Shown here in pieces: positions 8,747-16,130 of a stretch of 64,000 nucleotides of DNA. The stretch comes from Actinokineospora alba. GTDB taxonomy: Bacteria > Actinomycetota > Actinomycetes > Mycobacteriales > Pseudonocardiaceae. The position numbers were made by a program, and so were the translations under genes. Each line of letters begins with the position of its first letter. The first letter of the stretch is position 1. The DNA is taken from assembly GCF_004362515.1 (NCBI RefSeq), contig NZ_SNXU01000001.1, positions 5,456,001 through 5,520,000 on the forward strand, written 5' to 3'. Under the pieces are notes generated by a model that saw only the letters and a program-made list of their open reading frames with translations, was not told where the DNA came from and searched no databases.

Positions 8747-8762
8747 GATCAAGAAGTTGATC
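8747..8762 (+). terminator. Possible hairpin after the GNAT gene
   Basis: GATCAA-GAAG-TTGATC, a six-bp stem with a four-base loop, begins five bases after the GNAT stop and is followed by TTT. Short, so weak. Confidence 0.35.
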
Positions 8763-8792
8763 TTTCATGCATAATAGGCATTATGCATGAAA
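8763..8792. promoter_or_regulatory. AT-rich 30-bp perfect palindrome
   Basis: TTTCATGCATAAT, four bases AGGC, then ATTATGCATGAAA: 13-bp perfect arms. Strikingly AT-rich in this GC-rich window. Either an operator with an embedded -10-like CATAAT/CATTAT, or a recombination or termination structure. Confidence 0.5.
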
Positions 8793-8983
8793 CATGCGTT
8801 CGAGAGGGCACGGGCTGACTTCGGGGCATGGGTTGCCCTGGACGCCTTTACGGACTCGCTCCACGGACGTTTCAGACGCGGCGCGCACCCGCTCGGTTTG
8901 AACTCGGCCGAGGAGTCGCCAGCTCCAAAATCGCGCCGAGGAGCCTTCTGGGACGCTTTCTGGAGGTCTCGGCGTACCACCCT

Positions 8984-9006
8984 GGAAACGTCACAGTGAC
9001 GTTTCC
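8984..9006. promoter_or_regulatory. 23-bp near-uninterrupted palindrome
   Basis: GGAAACGTCAC, a single A, then GTGACGTTTCC: 11-bp perfect arms around one central base. The symmetry and size are those of a dimeric DNA-binding protein site. No gene starts close by on either strand. Confidence 0.5.
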
Positions 9007-9031
9007 GCCCTGGGTCGGCGGGCCTGGAACT

Positions 9032-9057
9032 CGATATATCGTAAGTTCGATAATCGA
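9032..9057. promoter_or_regulatory. Pair of AT-rich inverted repeats
   Basis: CGATATATCG at 9032-9041 and TCGATAATCGA at 9047-9057, followed by an AT-rich run to about 9073. Two related palindromes separated by five bases look like a tandem operator or promoter. The neighbouring STAS gene points toward this site with its 3' end, so the controlled gene is unclear. Confidence 0.4.
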
Positions 9058-9104
9058 CATTATGTAAAGTAAAGCGGTGGAGCGCTCAGGCGAGACTCCC
9101 CGAC

Positions 9105-9518
9105 TCAGGCGATGAGCCAGCTCGACGTTCCGTACGGAAGGGGCTCTCGCACCTGCGGCGTCACGGCCGTGATGGTGACGTCCTCGTCAAGGTGGGTCAT
9201 GTGCAGACAGGCCAGCACCGGTCCGCACGCGAGCACCCGCAACGAACGGCCATGTCTGGCACACGCCCGGTGCGCCCGGACCAACGTCGCGGTGCTCGCC
9301 CAACTCAGGAACGTGACCGACGTGAGGTCGATGACGACTCGCTTGGTGTCGGAGTCGTCGGTGCAGGCAGCCATGATCTGGTCGTACCAGGGTCCTTCAG
9401 TGGCCAGGTCGATGCGGCCGGAGGCGGCGATGGACACGGTGCGGCCCGTGCGCTCGACGGTGATCTTGACGGCCCGCCGGGCCTGCTCGGCCGGTGTCCG
9501 TGCGAACTTCAACGCCAC
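9105..9518 (-). CDS. STAS-domain protein (anti-sigma factor antagonist-like)
   Basis: A 137-residue protein consisting of one STAS domain. The pattern VSIAASGRIDL...RVVIDLTSVTFLSWASTATLVRAHR is the SpoIIAA/RsbV-type core; the serine-containing loop (FLSWAST) is where partner kinases phosphorylate such proteins. These antagonists bind anti-sigma kinases and so release stress sigma factors. The C-terminal part (LHMTHLDEDVTI) is the usual last strand-helix unit. GTG start at 9518. No anti-sigma kinase gene is near, so its partner is elsewhere. Confidence 0.8.
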   Translation of the reverse strand: MALKFARTPAEQARRAVKITVERTGRTVSIAASGRIDLATEGPWYDQIMAACTDDSDTKRVVIDLTSVTFLSWASTATLVRAHRACARHGRSLRVLACGPVLACLHMTHLDEDVTITAVTPQVREPLPYGTSSWLIA

Positions 9519-9797
9519 TGCGGTGTCCCCTGTCGTCCGGCGGAGTGTGCCCTACTCCCCCTTGATCAGTGTGGGCCCGGAAAGGTTGCCAACGATTTCC
9601 TATTTGTTTCAACCTGCCAAGTCCAGGGCGGACGTAGTCACGATTGAAGGGACCCGGTCCGCAGCGGGCAGTCGACACCCCGCGCATACGGTCGGGACCA
9701 GCGAGTCTCCTGACCTGCACTTTTGCCCGGTTCCCTCAACCTCTACTTCAGGCTTGCACCACCTAACCTTCTAGTTGAGGTCGAGGGAGGAATTCTG
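9519..9797. other. Divergent intergenic region, STAS gene / deaminase-like gene
   Basis: Holds the promoters of two divergent genes. A 7-bp inverted repeat CCTCAAC (9734-9740) / GTTGAGG (9774-9780) lies just ahead of the deaminase-like gene. No small gene or RNA was recognised. Confidence 0.5.
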
Positions 9798-10814
9798 GTG
9801 CGGCGGGCCCGTCGAGGCTCCTACGGTTGCCACATGCGGTCACTGGTCGAGCTCCCCAAGGTCCACCTCCAAGTCCACCTCGAGAGCACCATCCGCTCCG
9901 CGACGCTGGTGGAGATCGGCGCGGGTCACGGGATCGAGGTGCCGCCGGAGGTGTCGGACGGCCCGTTCTCGTTCGACGGGTTCCGGGCGTTCGCCGATCA
10001 GAACTCGCGGGTGCGGGAGTGCCTGCGCGCGCCGGAGGACTTCCGTCGGATCGCGGTGGAGTTCTGCGAGGACGAGGCCGCCCAGGGCGCGCGGTACGCG
10101 GAGGCGATGTTCACCGCGGCGTCGCACGGTGAGCGGCTGGGCGATCTGGAGACGCCGTTGGCGGCGGTGTTGGACGGGCTGGCCGAGGGGCGGCGGCGGT
10201 TCGGTGTCGAGGTCGGGTTGATCCTGGACCACTCGCGGCGGCGGTCGGTGGAGCGGGCGTGGCGGTCGGTGGAGTTGGCGTCGCGGTTTCCGGGTGTGGT
10301 GGGGGTCGGGTTGGCCGGTGATGAGGCTTATCCGGCGGCGCCGTTCGCGGAGGTCTTCGCCCGGGCCAGGGAGTTGGGGCTGCGGGTGGTGCACCACGCG
10401 GGCGAGTGCGGCGGTCCGGACAGCGTGCGGGAGGCCGTTCGCGTGGGGTCGGCGGAGCGGATCGGTCATGGGATCTCGGTGTTGGCCGACCGGGAGGTGC
10501 TGGCCGAGGTGCGGGATCTGGGGATCGCTCTCGAGGTGTGTCCGTCGTCCAACGTGGCGTTGGGGTTGGTGGGGTCGCTGCCGGAGCACCCGCTCCCCCG
10601 GCTTGTCGCCGCTGGGCTGGCGGTCACGCTGAACACCGACATCCCGAATGTCACCGGGACGACGCTGACGACGGAGTTCGAGCTGGCCCGGTCGGTGTTC
10701 GGCTTCGACGACGAGGTGCTGGCCGGGTTCGCCCTGGCGTCGGTCGAGGCGTCGTTCGCCCCTGCCGGGGTGAAGCGTGAGCTGGCGGCTGGGGTGGCTC
10801 GCTGGCTCGGGTGA
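9798..10814 (+). CDS. Adenosine-deaminase family protein with altered metal site
   Basis: About 338 residues with the metal-dependent amidohydrolase fold of adenosine deaminases. Numbering from the internal ATG at 9834: HHAGE at 187-191, RIGHG with His212, and EVCPSSN at 234-240 are normal. The N-terminal HxH zinc motif reads HLQVH, with Gln13 where the first zinc-binding His is expected, and the usual DD pair of the SDDP motif is DI (269-270). Activity on adenosine is therefore uncertain. GTG at 9798 has a strong GGGAGGA six bases upstream; ATG at 9834 fits family length and has TACGGT six bases before it, as in leaderless transcripts. Confidence 0.82.
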   Translation: MRRARRGSYGCHMRSLVELPKVHLQVHLESTIRSATLVEIGAGHGIEVPPEVSDGPFSFDGFRAFADQNSRVRECLRAPEDFRRIAVEFCEDEAAQGARYAEAMFTAASHGERLGDLETPLAAVLDGLAEGRRRFGVEVGLILDHSRRRSVERAWRSVELASRFPGVVGVGLAGDEAYPAAPFAEVFARARELGLRVVHHAGECGGPDSVREAVRVGSAERIGHGISVLADREVLAEVRDLGIALEVCPSSNVALGLVGSLPEHPLPRLVAAGLAVTLNTDIPNVTGTTLTTEFELARSVFGFDDEVLAGFALASVEASFAPAGVKRELAAGVARWLG

Positions 10815-10898
10815 ACGGGTGCGTGTCGGTCCCGGTTTTGTCGGTGCCCGGTGCTACGAATGTGATGGGAGACATAAGGATTCGCCGGGAGGTGTGCG

Positions 10899-11156
10899 AT
10901 GACCGAGGACGAGCGGCGGGCGTTGGACCATGCCGCGGAGGGATCGGTGTTGTTCCACAGTGGACTATGGGGTGCGCCGATGGGTTTCCTGTGGGCGGGT
11001 GCCGACGGCGCCCCCGCGGGGCAGGTGCCGCAGTGGGAGTCCGACGCGCTGACGTTGTTGGAGCGGCGTGGTCTGGTGGCGATCCGGCCGGGGGTGGGCA
11101 CGCGCGACGCCCGGGTCGAGGCGACGCGGGCGGGCGCGCGGTTGTTGATGTCCTGA
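10899..11156 (+). CDS. Small conserved protein, copy 1 of 2 in the window
   Basis: An 85-residue soluble protein of unknown function. It shares the core GSVLFHSGLWG-PMGF-WA-ADGA-AG-VPQWES-AL-LER--LVAI (hyphens mark differences) with the product of 57876-58145. The second half looks like the end of a winged helix (EsdALtLLERRGLVAI), so DNA or protein binding is possible. GGAGGT lies five bases before the ATG, and the leader GGAGGTGTG-G-ATG is itself conserved between the two copies. It is followed head-to-tail by a convergent MFS gene. Confidence 0.75.
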   Translation: MTEDERRALDHAAEGSVLFHSGLWGAPMGFLWAGADGAPAGQVPQWESDALTLLERRGLVAIRPGVGTRDARVEATRAGARLLMS

Positions 11157-12374
11157 TCAGGCGGGGACCGGGAGTGCTCGGGTGCGTTCGGCCCAGCGGA
11201 CGGCGGGTCCCATGGCGATGCCCGCGGCGAGGAACAGTGCTCCGAGGGTGAGCCAGCCTGCGGTGCCCCAGGTGAGGATCATCGTGGTGAGCAGCAGCGG
11301 GCCGAGCATGCGGGCGATGGCGAATCCGGAGCCGAAGAACCCCTGGTACTGGCCGTGTTTGTCGGCGGGGGCGAGGTCGAAGCTGACGGCGTAGGTGCCG
11401 GCGCTGTGCAGCATCTCCCCCAGCACCTGCAGTGTGGCCGCGCCGAGCAGGACGGTGGCCGCGACCCAGGGTGAGGCGCCCGCGGCGGTGAGCGCGAAGG
11501 CGGTGCAGGCGGCGAGCAGGATGGCGCCGCCGTGGCGGATGGAGCGGGTCGCGGTGCGCAGGTCGGTGACGCGGCGGGCGAGGCGCACCTGGAACAGCAC
11601 GACGGCCATGGTGTTGAGGACGAGCAGGGTGGAGACCATGGCGGTGGGCGCGCTGGTGCGCTGCACGATCCACAGCGGGATCGCGAGGTTGATCAGCGGG
11701 ATGTGCAGTTGCAGGACCATGTTGAGCAGGGCGACGACGGCGTAGGGGCGGTCGCGGAGCACGGCGAGCCGTGGCTCCCCCGCGGTGGCGGTGGCCCCGG
11801 GGACGGCGGGTGCGGCGCGCAGGATGAGTGCGCAGCCGAGGAAGCCGATGGCGTCGATGGCGAAGACCGCGAGGTAGGCGGGCGCGGTGTCGAGTTGCAG
11901 GGCGAGTCCGCCGAGTGCGGCGCCGACGGCGAGCCCGGCGTTGAGGGTGGACTGCAGGTGGGCGCGGACTTCCGTGCGTCGGGTGGGGTCGATGGTGCCT
12001 GCGAGGAGGGCTTGGCGGGCGGCGGTGAGGCCGCATTGGCAGACCGCGTAGACGATGGCGGCGGCGATGAACAGCGGGTAGATCCGCACGACGAGGAACG
12101 CGCTGATCGCGATGGCGGTGGCGACGGCGAGTGCGGTGGCGACGCGGCGGGGTCCGTGTCGGTCGGCGAGTTGGCCGAGCCAGATGCCCGCGAGCATGCC
12201 GACGCCCCAGCCGAGGGTGAGGCCGAGTCCGATCTGGGCGGCGGAGAGTCCGACGACGCGGGTGAAGAACAGGGCTGAGGTGACGTAGAAGGCGCCGTCG
12301 CCGACGGAGTTGGTGAACTGGGCGAGCGCCAGGGTCCTCGCGGGTCCCGCCGGGGGGATGATCCTGCTGGTCAT
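11157..12374 (-). CDS. MFS transporter controlled by MocR-like regulator
   Basis: A 405-residue major facilitator protein with about twelve membrane segments. The loop 2-3 motif reads GQLADRHGPRR and a matching QVRLARRVTDLR loop lies in the second half. The protein is of the drug or metabolite exporter type. It is transcribed divergently from a MocR/PdxR-like gene with only about 80 bases between the starts, containing an inverted ATTGGCC repeat, so the regulator probably controls it. The substrate is not known; MocR regulators sense aminated ligands or pyridoxal derivatives, which hints at an amine-containing metabolite. Confidence 0.85.
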   Translation of the reverse strand: MTSRIIPPAGPARTLALAQFTNSVGDGAFYVTSALFFTRVVGLSAAQIGLGLTLGWGVGMLAGIWLGQLADRHGPRRVATALAVATAIAISAFLVVRIYPLFIAAAIVYAVCQCGLTAARQALLAGTIDPTRRTEVRAHLQSTLNAGLAVGAALGGLALQLDTAPAYLAVFAIDAIGFLGCALILRAAPAVPGATATAGEPRLAVLRDRPYAVVALLNMVLQLHIPLINLAIPLWIVQRTSAPTAMVSTLLVLNTMAVVLFQVRLARRVTDLRTATRSIRHGGAILLAACTAFALTAAGASPWVAATVLLGAATLQVLGEMLHSAGTYAVSFDLAPADKHGQYQGFFGSGFAIARMLGPLLLTTMILTWGTAGWLTLGALFLAAGIAMGPAVRWAERTRALPVPA

Positions 12375-12390
12375 GGGGTTAATCTAGGGT

Positions 12391-12441
12391 TTGGATTGGC
12401 CAGGGATAAGCTCCAATTCGAGCCGTTCTGACTGGGCCAAT
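12391..12441. promoter_or_regulatory. Probable MocR operator between MFS and regulator genes
   Basis: ATTGGCC at 12395-12401 and GGCCAAT at 12435-12441 form an inverted repeat with a 33-base gap, with a weaker TTGGA/TCCAA pair inside. The position between the two divergent starts suits a MocR-family dimer. Confidence 0.5.
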
Positions 12442-12453
12442 GTGGAGGTGTCG

Positions 12454-13866
12454 GTGGACATCCATGTGACCTTGTCGGGTCGGGGTGACTTGGCGGCGCA
12501 GATCTACCGGCAGCTGCTCGACGCGGTGCTGGATGGGCGGTTGCGGCCCGGTGAGCGGCTGCCGCCGAGCCGTGAGTTGGCGGTGCGCCTGTCCGTCTCC
12601 CGCAACACGGTCGGGGTTGCCTATGACCGGCTGACGGCCGAGGGGTTCCTGGTGGGCCGGGTCGGTGCCGGCACTTTCGTGTGCGATCGTCCGGCGACGC
12701 GGTCGCGGTCGGCGCGGGCGTCGGCGGAGGTGCTCCCCCGTGCCCGGTGGCGGTCGGTGCCCGCGGAGTCGCCGTCGTGGGAGCCGCGGTTCGACTTCCG
12801 GGTGGGGGTGCCGGATGTGGATCTGTTCCCGTGGGCGACGTGGCGCAGGCTGGTGTCGGCGAGTCTGCGGCGGTCGGCGGTGCGTTCGGCGGATTACGCC
12901 GACCCGGCCGGTGAGCGGGTGCTGCGGGAGGCGGTGGCCCGGCATGTCGGGTTGGCACGGTCGGTGCACGCGGGTCCGGACGATGTGGTGATCACGCAGG
13001 GGGCGCAGCAGGCGTTGGACCTGATCGCGCGGGTGCTGATCGATCCGGGTGAGGTGGTGGCCGTGGAGGAGCCTGGGTATCTGCCTGCCCGGCGGTTGTT
13101 CGCCGCGCACGGCGCGCGCGTGGTCGGGGTGCCGGTCGATGATCAGGGCTTGGTCGTGGCGGAGCTGCCGTCGTCGGCGCGGGTGGTCTACACGACTCCG
13201 TCGCACCAGTTCCCGCTCGGCATTCCCATGTCGGTGGCGCGGCGCGCGGAGCTGTTGGCGTGGGCGGGGCGTCGGGGCGCGGTGGTGGTGGAGGACGACT
13301 ACGACAGTGAGTTCCGGTTCTCCGACCGTCCGCTGGAGCCGCTGCAGAGTCTCGACGGGCAGGGGCGGGTGGTTTATGTGGGGACGTTCTCCAAGACGTT
13401 GCTGCCCGCGCTGCGGTTGGGGTTCCTCGTCGCTCCCCCGGCGGTGCGCCGGGCGGTGCGGGCGGCTCGGCAGCTGTGTGACTGGCATGGGGAGGTGACC
13501 GGGCAGCTGGCGTTGGCGAAGTTCATCGAGGAGGGCCTGCTCGCCCGGCATGTGCGGCGGGCGGGTCGGGAGTATGGGCGTAGGCACGCGCGGATCGTGG
13601 CGGTGTTGGAGCGGGATTTCGCCGGGGTGGCGAGGGTGGTGCCGTCGGCGGCGGGGCTGCATGTGTTCGCGGAGACCCCCAAGCCGTTGGATGCGCGGGT
13701 GGCGGCGGCGCGCGGGGTCGGTGTGAACACTCTGGAGGGTTTGTGTGAGCACACCGGTGGGCGGTCGGGGTTCGCGTTGGGCTTCGGAACGATCGGCTAC
13801 GAGCAGATCGAGGAGGGCTTGGCCCGGTTGCGGGAGTGTCTGGCGGACACTGGTTGTCCGCAATAG
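12454..13866 (+). CDS. MocR/PdxR-like regulator (GntR HTH fused to aminotransferase)
   Basis: A 470-residue regulator. Residues 1-75 are a GntR winged helix (QIYRQLLDAVLDGRLRPGERLPPSRELA and RNTVGVAYDRL, abbreviated). Residues about 110-470 are a fold-type I aminotransferase domain: VVYTTPSHQFPLG, VVVEDDYDSEFRF and the PLP-lysine motif YVGTFSKTLLPALRLG. Such proteins use bound PLP as an effector rather than for catalysis. GTG at 12454 was chosen since GGAGG sits five bases upstream. Divergent from the MFS gene it probably regulates. Confidence 0.88.
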   Translation: MDIHVTLSGRGDLAAQIYRQLLDAVLDGRLRPGERLPPSRELAVRLSVSRNTVGVAYDRLTAEGFLVGRVGAGTFVCDRPATRSRSARASAEVLPRARWRSVPAESPSWEPRFDFRVGVPDVDLFPWATWRRLVSASLRRSAVRSADYADPAGERVLREAVARHVGLARSVHAGPDDVVITQGAQQALDLIARVLIDPGEVVAVEEPGYLPARRLFAAHGARVVGVPVDDQGLVVAELPSSARVVYTTPSHQFPLGIPMSVARRAELLAWAGRRGAVVVEDDYDSEFRFSDRPLEPLQSLDGQGRVVYVGTFSKTLLPALRLGFLVAPPAVRRAVRAARQLCDWHGEVTGQLALAKFIEEGLLARHVRRAGREYGRRHARIVAVLERDFAGVARVVPSAAGLHVFAETPKPLDARVAAARGVGVNTLEGLCEHTGGRSGFALGFGTIGYEQIEEGLARLRECLADTGCPQ

Positions 13867-13882
13867 CTGAGAGACTGGTCCC

Positions 13883-14845
13883 GTGTTGGAAACCTCGGCC
13901 CGCCTGTTGCGGCTGCTGTCACTGCTCCAGACCCGGCGGGACTGGTCGGGTGCGGACCTGGCCGACCGGCTCGGGGTCACCGACCGGACCGTGCGCCGCG
14001 ACGTGGACAAACTCCGCTCTCTGGGCTACCCGGTGCACGCGGTCACGGGCACCGCGGGTGGCTATCGGCTCGGCGCTGGGGCGGACCTGCCGCCGTTGCT
14101 GCTCGACGATGAGGAGGCGGTGGCGGTGGCCATGTGCCTGCGGACGGCGTCCGGGGGCACGATCGCGGGCATCGAGGAGACGTCGGTGCGGGCGCTGGCG
14201 AAGCTCGAGCAGGTGCTGCCGTCGCGGCTGCGCAACCGGGTGCACTCGCTGCAGTCGATCACCGTGCCGATTCACCGCGGCGGCCCGACGGTGGACCCGG
14301 GCACGCTGACCGCGATCGCCAACGCGTGTCGCGACAACGAGCGCCTGCGCTTTGACTATCGCAACCACGACGGTGAGGAGACGCTGCGCAGTGTGGAGCC
14401 GCACCGGCTCGTGCACACCGGGCGGCGTTGGTACCTGGTCGCGTTCGACGTCGACCGCGACGACTGGCGGACTTTCCGGGTGGACCGGCTCACCCCGCGC
14501 ATCCCCACCGGCCCGAAGTTCGTCCCGCGCGACCCGCCGGACAAGGACCTGGTCGCGTACACCAGCTACGGCCTGTCCAACGCGGCGTACCAGTACCAGG
14601 CGGTGATCACGCTGCACCTGTCCGCGGAGGCCGCCGCGGAGCACGTCTCACCATCGGCCGGGATGCTCGAACCGATCGACGACAATACCTGCACGCTGCG
14701 CGTGGGAGCGAATCACCTCGACGGGATCGCGGTGTGGATCTCGATGATCGGCTGCGAGTTCGAGGTGCACGAGCCCCCGGAGTTGATCGCCCGCCTGCGC
14801 GGTCTGGCGGACCGGATCGGCCGGGCCGCCGACACCTCGACCTGA
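13883..14845 (+). CDS. WYL-domain transcriptional regulator (YafY family)
   Basis: A 320-residue regulator. The N-terminal DeoR-like helix-turn-helix is clear (SLLQTRRDWSGADLADRLGV, TDRTVRRDVDKLRSLGYPV). The middle region ERLRFDYRNHDGEETLRSVEPHRLVHTGRRWYLVAFD (shortened) is the WYL domain, which binds small ligands or nucleic acid, and the C-terminal WCX-like extension completes the family. It starts with GTG 17 bases after the MocR gene, so both may share a transcript. Target genes are unknown. Confidence 0.88.
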   Translation: MLETSARLLRLLSLLQTRRDWSGADLADRLGVTDRTVRRDVDKLRSLGYPVHAVTGTAGGYRLGAGADLPPLLLDDEEAVAVAMCLRTASGGTIAGIEETSVRALAKLEQVLPSRLRNRVHSLQSITVPIHRGGPTVDPGTLTAIANACRDNERLRFDYRNHDGEETLRSVEPHRLVHTGRRWYLVAFDVDRDDWRTFRVDRLTPRIPTGPKFVPRDPPDKDLVAYTSYGLSNAAYQYQAVITLHLSAEAAAEHVSPSAGMLEPIDDNTCTLRVGANHLDGIAVWISMIGCEFEVHEPPELIARLRGLADRIGRAADTST

Positions 14846-14853
14846 CATTTACC

Positions 14854-14872
14854 TAAAGGTTGCCTAACCTCA
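14854..14872. promoter_or_regulatory. Iron-box-like site (IdeR/DmdR type)
   Basis: On the minus strand the site reads TGAGGTTAGGCAACCTTTA, 14 of 19 positions equal to the IdeR/DmdR consensus TTAGGTTAGGCTAACCTAA, with an exact AGGTTAGGC half. It contains AGGTT-N4-AACCT and lies about 37 bases before the sucrase/ferredoxin-like gene. Confidence 0.55.
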
Positions 14873-14908
14873 CACGATCAGCGGTACCTGCGTGAGAGCC
14901 TTGGGCCG

Positions 14909-15823
14909 ATGGCGACGACTCCCCCGGCGCTGCCCGACACCGCCTGCTCGGTGCTGTCCCGCACGCTGCACGAACCTCTCGCGGGCACGACCGCGACCGC
15001 GGCGACCTGGCTGTGTCTGGAACAGCCCGGCCCGTGGGGCCGCGACGCCCTGCGGGAAAGCCACCTCGACCCGGCGGTCGGCGCCGAACTCGCCGATCGC
15101 GCCAAAGGCACCGGTGTCCGGGTCGTCCTCATCCGGCGTCCTGGCAGACACCCCGACCGGCACACCCCGAGGCCCGCGCGCGTCTATCTCGCGCATACCG
15201 CGCCGGGGCGCACCCAGCTGCGGTCGGGAACGGTCGTCGAGGCGAAACACCTGCTCGACCACGACTTCCCCGCGTGGGGCGCGGGCGAGCTCGATGACTT
15301 CGGCGACGTGCACACCGGTCCCCTGCTGCTGGTGTGCACCAACGGGCGGCGCGATGTGTGCTGCGCGCTGGTGGGCCGCCCGATCGCGGAGGATCTCGCC
15401 GCCGATCATGGGGACGCGGTGTGGGAGTCGACCCATCTCGGTGGGCACCGGTTCGCGCCGACCGCGCTGCTGTTGCCCACCGGGTACGCCTACGGCGCGC
15501 TCGACGCGGGATTCGCCCGCGGGCTGTTGGCCGGTGTCGACGTCGCCACCGAGCGCTGCCGTGGCCGGTCCACCTGGGGTGCGCCGGGCCAGGTCGCCGA
15601 ACTCGCCGTGCGTGACCACCTGGGCATTCGCGGCGCCGACGACCTTCTTGTGGGCGCCCCCGAGCGCGGCGCGGACGGCGATTGGGTGGTCCCGGTGGCC
15701 CACCGTGACGGCCGGGTGTGGCGGGTGGTGGTCAGCGAACGCGTGGATCCGGTCGACCGGCCCGCGAGCTGCGGCGCTACACCGGGACCGGCCGTCACTC
15801 ACATGGCCCATACGGTCATGTGA
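14909..15823 (+). CDS. Sucrase/ferredoxin-like family protein
   Basis: A 304-residue protein of the sucraseferredoxin-like family, with a thioredoxin-like ferredoxin fold. Typical landmarks are ATWLCLEQPGPWGRDAL at the N terminus, VCTNGRRDVCCALVG with closely spaced cysteines in the middle (probable 2Fe-2S ligands), and THLGGHRFAPTALLLPTGYAYG. Related proteins act as ferredoxins or ferric-siderophore-linked redox proteins. An iron-box-like site immediately upstream suggests iron repression, consistent with such a role. ATG at 14909; an alternative upstream start cannot be excluded. Confidence 0.82.
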   Translation: MATTPPALPDTACSVLSRTLHEPLAGTTATAATWLCLEQPGPWGRDALRESHLDPAVGAELADRAKGTGVRVVLIRRPGRHPDRHTPRPARVYLAHTAPGRTQLRSGTVVEAKHLLDHDFPAWGAGELDDFGDVHTGPLLLVCTNGRRDVCCALVGRPIAEDLAADHGDAVWESTHLGGHRFAPTALLLPTGYAYGALDAGFARGLLAGVDVATERCRGRSTWGAPGQVAELAVRDHLGIRGADDLLVGAPERGADGDWVVPVAHRDGRVWRVVVSERVDPVDRPASCGATPGPAVTHMAHTVM

Positions 15824-15909
15824 TAGGCGGTTGGTATAGGCCAAGCGGTGTCCCTACCGGGCATGATTGCGAAGAGGTTTCGTAGACATGGCAGGGAAAG
15901 GGACGGCAC

Positions 15910-16101
15910 GTGACGCAGCAATGGACCGGGTTCGAGGTCCGTCGGGGCCGCGTTCAGCACGTCGGCTTGGTCCGCATCCTCCGTCGCGCCGCTATCGACC
16001 GCCGCGAGTATGACGAGCAGTCCGACCGGTTCGACCCGGCCGACTTCGTCCGCTGGAGCCGCGGCCTGCCCCGGCCCCGCCGCTCCCTGCAAGCCAGGTA
16101 A
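15910..16101 (+). CDS. Small basic hypothetical protein
   Basis: A possible 63-residue protein starting with GTG after a purine-rich GGGAAAGGGA. It is arginine-rich (RILRRAAIDRREYDE, ending GLPRPRRSLQAR). No family recognised. Codon positions are compatible with coding, but the frame is short and could be chance. Confidence 0.35.
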   Translation: MTQQWTGFEVRRGRVQHVGLVRILRRAAIDRREYDEQSDRFDPADFVRWSRGLPRPRRSLQAR

Positions 16102-16130
16102 CTGTCGGTCCCCTGCGCCATCATGGGTCG

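Larger units (their letters stand above)
8743..9104. other. Gene-poor interval rich in palindromes
   Basis: About 360 bases between a GNAT gene and a STAS gene. Two short open frames are present (8787-8999 on the plus strand, 8872-9060 on the minus strand) but neither has a ribosome site or recognisable protein. The stretch holds a hairpin, an AT-rich 30-bp palindrome, a 23-bp palindrome and two adjacent AT-rich palindromes, listed separately. Confidence 0.6.

Noticed and set aside
8787..8999. 70-residue frame starting inside the AT-rich palindrome
   Set aside because: No ribosome site, no recognisable family, and a similar-sized frame exists on the other strand.
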